Source of the DNA: Cranoglanis bouderius
Lineage: Eukaryota > Chordata > Actinopteri > Siluriformes > Cranoglanididae
Direction: 5' to 3'
NCBI GenBank assembly: GCA_023630585.1
Contig: CM042544.1
Coordinates: 21,708,756 to 21,772,755, forward strand
DNA length: 64,000 bases
In this document: positions 1-9,922 of the stretch, in pieces
How positions within the stretch are numbered: the stretch's first letter is position 1
Layout of the letters: each line of letters starts with the position of its first letter
Position numbers and translations under genes: made by a program
Notes under the pieces: model-generated
The model's input: the letters and a program-made list of their open reading frames with translations, nothing else
Databases searched by the model: none
Told to the model about the DNA's origin: nothing

Positions 1-420
1 TGCTTAGCGGAGGCCATTCATTAAATGTCCATAAAAGAATAAGGAGGGTATTAGCCAGAGAAGCAACCAAGAGGCCAAGGGTAACGCTCAGCTTGATGCT
101 CCCACCACCATGCTTCACAGTGGGCAATGTTGAGTTTCTACCAAATGTAGAGCTTTGTGCCAAGGCCATAATGTTAAATTTGGGTCTCATCAGTAATTTC
201 ATATCAAATGTCTAGAATGATGTTTTCCTTGTCCCTTCAAAATTGTCATTGAGAAAATGTTTGACAGCGTTAGTACAAAAGGTAGAGATTTTCTCGCTTT
301 TGTCTAAGATCTGGCATATTTCCATTATCAATTAAATGAGAGGTAGGAAGTACCACAACTGGCGTCTCCATTTGTGGAGGAATTGTTTGGCCCAGTTTTT
401 ATTGATTGTCAGTGGTCTCA
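1..420 (-). mobile_element. decayed Tc1-like transposon fragment
   Basis: On the minus strand, bases about 90-125 read VKHGGGSIKLS, the VKHGGGS motif found in Tc1 transposases. The next plus-strand stretch (TTGGGTCTCATCAG) matches the antisense of the usual DETK region. The copy is old, frameshifted and cut by the window start; the right border near 420 is a guess. Confidence 0.6.
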
Positions 421-1296
421 TTACACTATTTCTTCACCTGCTGCCATGCTGAATTCCATGCCAGTATCAAGAAGAATCCTTGTGAAACACCCAGATGTGT
501 GTAGCTGATTCCCAACATGATTCGAAATCTGTACACAGTGGGAATTAAGTTTGAGCAAACAGGTCTCCACAGCCATCAAGATAATTCCCCCCCCAAAAAA
601 AATGTTTAAGGAACAAGCCTGGGATTTTTTCTTCAGCAAGCATGAGAATGTTTGTCAGTCACATGCATGACAAGACATACAGCATATTACACAAGTCTGA
701 ATTATTTTAAAGCAGAATTTTGCCCCATCTACCAGTGGCTCAGTGGCATTTGGGAGTAATGAGTTGTGTCCTGTCCCTCTGTGTCACACAGGGCTAACAC
801 TGCAGGAGAGAGCCACAGAGTAAGTCATCGATCAGAGCTGGTCCATGGCAGCTTTAGCTCTGACATTTATAGTGGGAGCCTGTGATTAATCATCAGCTTA
901 ACAAGGCCAGGGACTCTCAGCATCCCTAATGTAGTTGCATGAACACACTCACACCACACACAAACAAGCTGGGCACAAGGGGGAGAGAGAGGGCAGTGTG
1001 AGAAATATTTAAATTTTTTCCAAAAGCAGATTTTTTGTTTTTAAAACTAGATACATAGAAACAGCGTGGATGATTAGGAGGAGTTTAGGGAAACTGCAAA
1101 ACTTTTAATTGTTGCCAACAAGCATCACTGCCTACTCACTCATCACACAATTATTCACTGAATGCCTTAAATGTCAATATTCGTGCTTGGTATTCAATTC
1201 AGGTGTAGTCCTGCCCACTGAGGCTACACAAAAGATTCAAGAAATTTCTTAATTCCTTTTGCTCTCAGTTAACATGAGCACATTCTCTCATTGCAG

Positions 1297-2290
1297 ATGA
1301 CAATACATTTCATAGCTGGCAGAAGTCTAAACAGCAAGAGAAATGCAGATATTTGGATGAAAGTAATATTGTGTTATCGCCTCATTTAACTGTTAAGTCC
1401 TGGTTCTCTGGTTCAGAGGGGAAAGAGGTGGCAGAAAAATCATGCCCAAGATGTGACACATCTCAAGATAATGCTCCTTCTAATACATCTCCTGTGGCAT
1501 TCCCAGCAAAGCCCAGCGATTTGAGCCAAAGCACTTCAGACATGGAATGTTTCCCAATAAACTCCATGTTCACTCACTCAATGACCCACAAAACAAATAT
1601 CATTTATAGCCCCGGTCCAAGCATCTTGGAGCTAAAGCGGAGTCAGCCGTTGGTACGATGGGCTCCTGCCACTTGTGAGCAGACATCTGATGAATCGGTG
1701 CCCTGGCGATGTAAAGGATTTGCTCCAATGAACCGTGAAGCAAAACCTGCTGAACCTCTGCATCTCTGCAAATGGCCAGATGCCCAGAGACTGGAATGGT
1801 GCCACGAGAGCTTGGCCAGACTGGCACATCTGGGGGTGAGGTCACCCAAAAATGCACTGCCTGCTTGCAGACGCAGGCCAGTGATCCAGAAGCCAGTTGT
1901 GGGTCATAAAGGAGTGCAGGTGCATAGCCGACATGTTGAGAAAAGCTTCTGCTGGACATCAGCATCCAAAGGCCTGCTCAATGAAGATGGCACAAGGCCA
2001 GCTACACTAGTAGACCCATGTAACCAAGCTCTGTATAGCTGTTTGTGGAGTGCAGTGCAAGCAGAAGCAGAAGGATGTGGCAAGGAACTGGAGCAACAAG
2101 ACGGTGGTCATAAGTTTCACAGAAACAATGTGAGCTGGTTGTCGGTAAGCAGCTACTTTCTGCCTTTATCCTCCTTTATCACACCAAAGTATGGCACAGC
2201 TCTTTTATCATTTTGCCAGTGTATTAGTCAGATATTTTGTTTTTTTCCCCCCAGTACAAGCATCAGTTCAAAACAAACATGCCACTTTAG
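1297..2290 (+). CDS. unrecognised protein, 3' exons of a gene convergent with plppr5
   Basis: A frame open for over 1 kb in AT-rich DNA (codons from 1299 to 2363) strongly suggests real or recent coding. It begins after a good acceptor (CATTCTCTCATTGCAG, ends 1296) with the last two bases of a split codon. There is a strong donor at 2144 (TCG|GTAAGC) and an acceptor with a T/C tract at 2240-2254; removing this 110-base intron (2145-2254) adds YKHQFKTNMPL and a TAG at 2288-2290. Without splicing the frame stops at 2363. About 293 residues are visible, hydrophilic, Ser/Pro/Cys-rich, with one CPRC and several Trp, no membrane span or signal peptide. I recognise no family. In mammals the convergent neighbour of PLPPR5 is SNX7; this does not look like a sorting-nexin or BAR domain. 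The 5' part must lie before the window. A pseudogene or lineage-specific gene remains possible. Confidence 0.55.
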
Positions 2291-2458
2291 TGAGGAAAAA
2301 AGTGCCAAACATTTATGTCTTTGTCAAACGTTGGGTTGTAGTAGGGGTCGGCAATATGGCTAAACATGTCACAAAAATAGAAGCTTTTCACGATGCTTTA
2401 TGCATCACAATATTTAGAGGCGCATACAAAGTACCAGCAAAACAGTAACACCACATTT

Positions 2459-2464
2459 AATAAA
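2459..2464 (+). promoter_or_regulatory. poly(A) signal AATAAA for the 1297-2290 gene
   Basis: AATAAA lies about 170 bases after the proposed TAG at 2288-2290, and a second copy lies at 2498-2503. This is the expected distance for a short 3' UTR and supports 2255-2290 being the end of a terminal exon. AATAAA is common by chance in AT-rich DNA. Confidence 0.4.
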
Positions 2465-3181
2465 AGATCTGAAAACCTCTGGGCTTACAACTCTAAAAAT
2501 AAATGAACAAGGTGATATAATAAGCATTAAATAGATCTTAATATGCAATTAGTTAGATTTATATAGCCTTTTGTTCAGAAGAATTTTTTTTAGAACTATT
2601 TATAGATTAAAGCATTTGAATAAGCCCTGTGTCATTCCTTATTCATGATTTGAATTTTTGACTCTTCTGAAGATGTGGTTAATTAACAGTTATAATCAAT
2701 AGCAACCATGTGTGTGTCACAGTAGGTAACAATGCCATTGTTGCAAAGTGCAAATCAGGATAAGGAAACGCACACACCACTCGCAAGCTTCAGAATCTGT
2801 TTCTTGAGATTTCGAGATGCTGTATGTGTGTAACTTCAAGAAGACAATGGCCCTTATTATATAGTTGCGTAGAAACAGGTACAGATTTGAACGCACATAA
2901 TGACGTATAAACGAATCTGCACCTGATTCATTTCAGGGAAGCTGAGTCAGAGGTGCTTTTGTCTGAGGTTGTTGCAAATAAAGACATATGTATGGAAGTG
3001 TGCTATTTTAAGACCATAATTAGGTAGAAACCTGAATAATTTTCCAACCCCACTTGTAGGTAGTCTATTAATAGCTTGGTTTTTATTCATTTTAGAACTT
3101 GAATAGGTCAGCTGTTGTGTGTGTGTGTGTTGTATTAATTAATGAATAGATGAATTAAAGCTTAATTTATAAATATACATA

Positions 3182-3715
3182 CAGTGCTGTGCAAAAGTTT
3201 TAGGCACATGCAAAGAAATGCTGTAGAGCAAAGATGCCTTCCAAATAATTAAATTAAATGTTTCTACATTAAAAAAAAACAACAAAAAAAACAACAACAT
3301 AAAGACTAGTAAATGAAACAAAGTCAATATTTGGTGTGACAAAAGTTTTTAAAAAAAATTAAAATAGTCTCCGGTACAATTTGTGCAGTTTTATAAGGAA
3401 ATGAGCTGGTAAGTTTTATTGAGCATCTTGCAGAACCAGCCGCAGTTCTTCTGGACACTTTGACTTTCGCACTCGCTTTTTTTGTTTGTTTGTTTTTGTC
3501 TAAAAAGTGGTCTCTTACATAATACGCTGCTTTCTTTAATGACATAAAACATTTTTCTGTAACATTTAAGTTTGTGCCAGAAAACTAATCTTTCGGAATC
3601 TAAAATGTTTTTTTTGTACTGACTTGATAATGTAGAAGTCATATATTTAAAAATAATCTATAACAGACTTTGTACTAAAAAAAAATAGGGTGCCTAAAAC
3701 TTTTGCACAGTACTG
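3182..3715. mobile_element. non-autonomous Tc1-type element with matching TIRs and TA duplication
   Basis: Ends carry a 26-base inverted repeat: CAGTGCTGTGCAAAAGTTTT on the left and its near-perfect complement (one mismatch) ending at 3715. TA flanks both sides (3180-3181, 3716-3717), the Tc1/mariner signature. Inside, the minus strand keeps a scrap of coding sequence (CGWFCKMLNKTYQL) but no complete transposase. Confidence 0.8.
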
Positions 3716-6300
3716 TAGGTCAGTCAGGGTTCCTTCCTAAACAAACAAACAAACAAACAAGTCCTTATTTAATATCAACAAAAAGCTGACATAAATTAAT
3801 TAAGTATGAAATGACTAAAAGAAAACTAACAAGAAAAGCTTGTTGGGCATGTGTTAGTGTTGATATTAATAACCTCAAAAAAAACATTGTGATGTAAGCA
3901 TCATTACATAGTGCATTATAATGCCCCTTGTACATAAATGTACATGTTACTCAACTGCAGGACTGATGAGCTGATAAAGTTCCATGTCTGTAAATTTCGT
4001 AATTTAGCAAATTCACATTCGACACTAAACTACTGACATTTTAGTATGAAGTTCTTGTGCATACAACTGTGGTTTTCAATGTTATTTGCTATTTTTATCC
4101 TTATTATTTATACTACTCTAATTACTACATAAGTGCTGTATTTATTGATGACACTGATATTGATTTTTAAAAAAAAAAAACTGTGATCCAAGTAGCATTT
4201 TGAGGCCAAAATTTTACACTCAAGTTTACACGTACTCAAACCAAACATGAATTTGATCGTACAGATGGACCAAAGATGAATTTAAGGAATAAGGAAATTG
4301 TCAGTGGAATTTGTGTACACTTGTTTTATGATCAGATTTGACCATATACAACTTGAATAAGAAGCAATATAAGTGACCTAAATGATATTATGTTTAACAA
4401 AAAGCGAAAGCAATTCCACCAGCTGGTGAACATCTGCATAACTACAGCATAACTAAAGGAGCCGTGAGCTCTTCACTGTCCATTATGAAACGTACACTTC
4501 CAAACTTGCATTATATTTTGATATTTTGGTCCATGGCAAACCTTGTTTGTCAGAGAGACTTGACTGGCAGGCAACAGCTTCATATCCTCAGTGGGAGAGG
4601 TATGTGCTTACTGTGATAGAGTAGGAGGAGATCTCGCTGTTCTGTCTGAAAACAACATAAGAGAAATGAGTGCATGTGGAACAGAAGCATTGTGATGAAG
4701 GGCAAGAGATGAGATAGAGGTTACTGAATGACAGATATAAATGTAAGGCTGCTGATGCACTTCATCTCTGTGTTTACATCTCAGGACATGCTGTGCTCAT
4801 CAGGATGCCATGGGAACAGCACGTCCTCCAGCATTTCACACGATATCACCTTATTCCACATTCTACAAGTACTACAGAGCAAACCAGTAAATTTCCCACA
4901 GGTTAGAGGACAGAGACGCCTCGAGACACTTCCAAGTCTGAATGTTTGAATCCATCCTTGAGAAAAAATGTAATATTTTTTCTAAACTCACAACATGTCA
5001 CTCTGGCAAACAGCAGCCAAGCAAGGTCAGAATATATTTTATTCAAAGACATTTCCTCTACAGTGTAAAAGGTCATGATTTGATGAGACGCAATATTTTT
5101 AATGAAGCCATGAGCTGGAACTAATTAAAATTCATAAGATGGCGACCTGCAACATTCATACAAAAACCAACAGCTACACAAGTGGGAATGTCACAGGTGA
5201 ACGGCGATAGAAATCAGTAATTAAAAAAAGTTCAGGAGGTTGTAAGAACACACTTTTACAACCAAAGATTCTGTACAAACTCTCAAAGAAATAGAAAATA
5301 GGAGTTGTGAGCATAATATGCAAAATAGAAATGTTATAAACAAATCGGTATTTAAAATGAGAAATTAATTACAGCCATTGGAACAGTAATTCAACAGGTT
5401 ATACCACAAATTCTCAGGATTATTATTTTTTACTTTTAAATTCAAGATGAAGCACACATGATACAATATATACTTTTGTTATTTTACATGACACATAACA
5501 TACTGTACAAACTTGAGAAAATAAACAGTAAGAAAATCTGACAAACTATACCGTATGTGCATTTTCACTCTTCATGACCTTATATATTAATTATACTATA
5601 ATACTGTTACAAGCACTGCAGTAACTTTAGTCCACATTCATTAGATTAATAGATCCTGATTATCACTAGAAGTGCTTATGAAACTAGTAGTTTAATGGAT
5701 ATTTCAAATGATCTTCTTCTTTTAGTTTGCAGGTGACATTTATGTGGTTTAAAGTGCTGGAATTCTGATATAAAAAAATAGACCATATCAGGGGAAACAG
5801 CCAAATGGGTCCATGCCAGTGGGAAAGCTTTAAATGTTATTGCTCTTCTATGAACTAGTCACATGAGCAAGCAGGGGCGACTGCAAATGGCGAAGCACTT
5901 TTAAGTGCAGAAAGTGATCATCGTGTAGCACCTTGGACTGGCTGCTTATCTTCCAGAGGGTACTGTAGTGGGGCCGACACACAGCTCAAATATTCTACTG
6001 CAAATAAATCTGCTTCTTCCACTCTGTTTTTGAGATTAGACTGATAAAGATTTAAACATCTTTTCATTTAATTAGTTGCATCTGAGGTATCTCGGTTTGA
6101 TTTTCATGTTACAGGTGTCATCTATGGCATCTCTCCAGACATAACTATCACATGCCAATTAATGGAACTAGAAACAAATAGAAAATGAGTAACAACAATA
6201 AGAGTTTAAAAATAACACAGGCCTGAGAGAAACAGGATCAGCTTTCAGCATAATGGTCTTACTTAAATGACTGGTTCAAGTATTGTTATTATGAGTGATG
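3716..6300. other. intergenic stretch without recognised features
   Basis: AT-rich DNA downstream of both the plus-strand gene and plppr5. It begins with a short AAAC repeat (about 3739-3761). I found no persuasive exon, element end or RNA gene. A short splice-bounded segment near 4610-4650 was considered as a plppr5 end and rejected. Confidence 0.5.
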
Positions 6301-6997
6301 TACACTCATCAGCCACTTTAATAGGAACAACTGTACACCTGCTCATTCATGCAATTATCCAGTCTGCCAATCACGTGGCAGTGGAGCAGTGCATAAAATG
6401 AAGCAGACACAGGTCAAGCGCTTTAGTTAAAGTTCACATCAGACATCAGAATGGGGGAAAATGTGATCTGGGATCTTGATCATGGGATTTTTATGCATAA
6501 TAGTCTATACAGAATGGTGCAAAAAAACAAAACAAAAAAAGTCATCCAGTGAGCAACAGTTCTGTGGATGGAAACACTTTGTTGATGAGAGAGGACAGAG
6601 GAGAATGGCCAGCCAGACAAGAGAACTACGGTCACGTAATCAACTGTCCAGCTCAAGGCTTGATGTGTGGTGTGTTCTGAAATGCTTTTCTGTTCACCAT
6701 GGTTGTAAAGAGTGGTTATTTCAGTTACCGTAGCCTTCCTATCAGCTCAAACCAGTCTGTCCATTCTCCTCAAACCTCTCTCATCAGCAAGGCATTTCCA
6801 TCCACAGAACTGCCACTCACTGGATGTTTTTTAAAAATTTTTTTATTGGCACCACTCTGTCAACTCTACAGACTATTGAAACTGCTGTGCGTGAAAATTC
6901 CAAGATCAAGATCCCAGATCAGCCCTCCCCGCCCCTATTCTGATGTCTGATGTGAATATTAACTGAAGCTCTTGATCTTGTATCTGCATTTATGCAA
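6301..6997. mobile_element. fold-back Tc1-family element, copy A
   Basis: The left end (TACACTCATCAGCCACTTTA) is the TIR of the DD36E Tc1 family. The left arm runs through the N-terminal transposase region in plus orientation. From about 6660 the sequence turns round and the same region follows in minus orientation, with GTTGTAAAGAGTGGTTATTT, then TCTCATCAGCAAGGCATTTC, then CTATTCTGATGTCTGATGTG. No catalytic domain is present. The right arm lacks its terminal TIR and ends near 6997. Confidence 0.75.
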
Positions 6998-7631
6998 AAC
7001 TTCTATTTAGTACATTTAGTACATTTTCCAGGAATGTCTCTAAGAGAGCAGTGGTGATTGTCTGCACAACTGATCCGTTCTTCACAAAGCAGAATGAGGG
7101 ACAGGAGGATGCACAGCAGACCAGGACATGCTCATACCAGGTTCCATAAGGCTTCTCTATGGACTTATGTTACCACTGGATCAGCGGAATCAGAGGTTCA
7201 TAACCTCTGGTTTCGTTGCCATGTCTAGAGATTCCTTGATTTGATCAATTAAAGTGCATTTCTTAAACAGATCCTTAAAAAGTTTCATGACCTATGTGTG
7301 GGCATGGATAACTCTGATTTGATTTTCAAGTGAAAGAATTAAATATTATGTCACATTTGTATTGAGAAAAATTATACCACGATGTATTACACATATGATA
7401 CAGTGTGAAAAATAAGAAGAAAATAAACACATCAATAGCAATAAGTTCATATCTTCTTAAATTTGATTGGTGGCAAATTCAGTTCGTCTTACACAGACAC
7501 AGTTTCTCCAGCTACACACAGTGAATCCTGGGTTGATTTGAGTTCCAGTTGTCATAGCTCGCGATCAAAAAACACAGACCAGAGGGGGAATGGGTGTGGT
7601 CATTGTGCAAACAGCAGTACACCGATATGCT

Positions 7632-7668
7632 GGGGGAGGGGTGGGGTTGGGGGGTGGGGTGGGGTGGG
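7632..7668 (+). repeat. G-run tract with G-quadruplex potential
   Basis: Seven runs of three or more G separated by one or two bases (pattern GGGGG A GGGG T GGGG TT GGGGGG T GGGG T GGGG T GGG). It lies about 125 bases past the plppr5 stop codon, within the probable 3' UTR; in the minus-sense mRNA it would be a C-rich tract. Confidence 0.75.
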
Positions 7669-7792
7669 CGTGCGATCCAAAACACCACCATAGAGGATAT
7701 GACTGACGCGGGTAGTGTTTCACCATGACTATGACGACTGCACGGTAAAGAGTGTGGATGTCCAATGCGTCTGCCACACTGCTGACTCAAGG

Positions 7793-7822
7793 TCATGTGA
7801 CTTCATCGAAGGCGATGTGATT
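7793..7822 (-). CDS. plppr5: plppr5 terminal coding micro-exon (NHIAFDEVT, stop)
   Basis: After a good acceptor (CTGTCTCTCACAG) nine codons read NHIAFDEVT followed by TGA. This matches the ending of PLPPR family members, which close with NH...EVT. It continues phase 0 from exon 5 (IASQ|NHI) across a 3.3-kb intron. It is far too short to stand out as an ORF and was found by looking for the expected C-terminus. The 3' UTR continues to lower coordinates; I could not fix the poly(A) site. The first TTTATT (minus-strand AATAAA) downstream is inside the fold-back element near 6840. Confidence 0.88.
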   Translation of the reverse strand, partial: NHIAFDEVT

Positions 7823-9884
7823 CTGTGAGAGACAGATGAGATGATAGCACTTTAAAATACATTCAGCATCTACTTCCGTCTAGAATGAATGAATGAATGC
7901 TAGCGTTTCCTCAGTGTCTTGGTCCAAAAATAGCTACATTTATCCCTCAGGTTACAACAGGCATACAGGCTACAACAGGGCAGACTGTCAGGACATTGTA
8001 TGTAATGTGTTAGAATAAAAACTTCTTGCAGTCTGGGATGTGATTAGTCTTTAATCTTCAGGCAGCTGTGTGGTTAATCTTCAGCCAGCTGGTTTGCTGG
8101 TAAAAAGAGGGGAGTGGGATTGGTTTTGAGCAGCCATTCTAGCTTTGTGCCACTTGGAAACTGATGAGGTGTTAAGGAGAAGCACACCATAAAGCCAGGG
8201 ATACAGCCATGCAGCGCAGCCACTAGTGGCCTTGTGCTACCTTAATAATGTTGTTCAGCTGCCATATAACCCCTGTCTGAAGGCCAGATCTGAAATCAAA
8301 GGAGTCCATATCAGAGGAACACAATTTGTACATAGCACTGAAGGAGAGCTGTCATTTATCAGGCTATACAAATTTCTATGCCAATCAGGAAGCATTGCTT
8401 TTTGTTTCCTGCACTTACATGAACTGTACAGAATTAGACCAGGGGTCTAAACGTTCTAAACTCGTGCGTAACAACCATCAATACGCACAAGAAAATTGGC
8501 ATTTATGAGGCGTATGTGCACAGCTATATGCAATGGATGTTGATAAATCCTGGCCATTCTAAACTGTTCTGCTTGTGCAAAGCCATACTCATTTGCATAA
8601 AGAAATGCAGATTTCTCCAAATCGTGTATGCTAAACAACTTCCCTTAGCCTGCTTGTGGGACTGCTTGTTGCAGATGATCTTATCAAAAGATCTAAGAAG
8701 ATGCACTTCACTGACAATTAAGTACTGTTGCACAAAGTAAAATTAAAAACCAAAATGGTTTATTTGGCACAACTAGTTTGCCTAAGAAATACAAATTATT
8801 TTATTTTTAAATAGATTTTATGGCTAATGGGTGCACTCATTATTGTCTTTTCCACTGCTGTCTCTGGAAATGTAATGTAATGGTTGGAAAATGCCATTTG
8901 AAATGTGTCTGTTACTAAAAACTCAAGAATAGAGATCAGCTAAAACAGCACAGGGCAAACAAAATCGACTGATCAGCCACTCATCACTGTCAGTTCTTCC
9001 CTCCCCAAAGCTGTGTGCGCCAAAACTTCAAGCAAGAGCCTTTAAGAATTTTTAACTTTCATCTGTGTCACCTGGCTGCACCTTGTGAGAGCGGACATCA
9101 GTGATGACTGTCAATTATGCTGATATGATGGACAGTAAGTGGGAAGAACGCTCCTCAAAATCAGTTTAAACTTTCCTACAGCTATGGGTTTTGCATGAAT
9201 ATACACATATCCTCACTCAGAGCAAGAACTTTAATCACATTCTCTGCACAGAAAAGTGTGTCTGCACGGTTTATACACAAAAAGATGCATAATCTATGAG
9301 ACCCCTGGACTTGATCAGTCAAATGCTATCACAATCAAACTTGTTTAAAAAAAAAAAAAAGTGAGAAAACATAGAGAAAACAGTGATTCCATAAAAACAA
9401 TGTGATTATGATTGGTCATCACTGTTCACTGATTGTTGTGCACTTCCAATACAACACAGAGGTACAGGCACTTATTTTTTTAGAGTGGACAAATTTAATC
9501 CGGTGTTCAGTGATCTTTGCTCTGAGGCAAAATGCTTCTGCAAGCCAGAGAAATGCAACGCTATGCTACATTCTGTCTGCTAAGTCTCCTTCAAGAGAAC
9601 TCATTTCATCTCTGTTATAGGTTGTGACAGCAGCCTGAGCTAAGGGATGTTTCCATCAACAGCTGAGCAGAATAGGGTATGTCACTGTCCTCCAATGTCC
9701 TCTCTCATATGCTATTCATCTATGTGCGCTTTGTCACCAAAGACAAATATCACTGATAAGCATCTCTTGAACCTTGAAAGAACAAATAAATAGGTCATTA
9801 GTATTTTTATTGGTCAAAGTATCGTTCTCTTTCTACACAATCCACCCCATGCACTTCAACAACAACAACGAAAAAGCTGCAAAC

Positions 9885-9922
<38 letters not shown>

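Noticed and set aside
1600..1965. Minus-strand ORF of 121 codons
   Set aside because: It lies opposite the longer plus-strand frame and is a mirror of its composition.
4603..4652. Minus-strand splice-bounded segment considered as the last plppr5 exon
   Set aside because: In the required phase it reads TEQRDLLLLYHS, unlike the family C-terminus; the 7793-7822 exon fits exactly.
7463..7796. Pro/His-rich ORFs around the G-rich tract
   Set aside because: Low-complexity translations within the probable plppr5 3' UTR.
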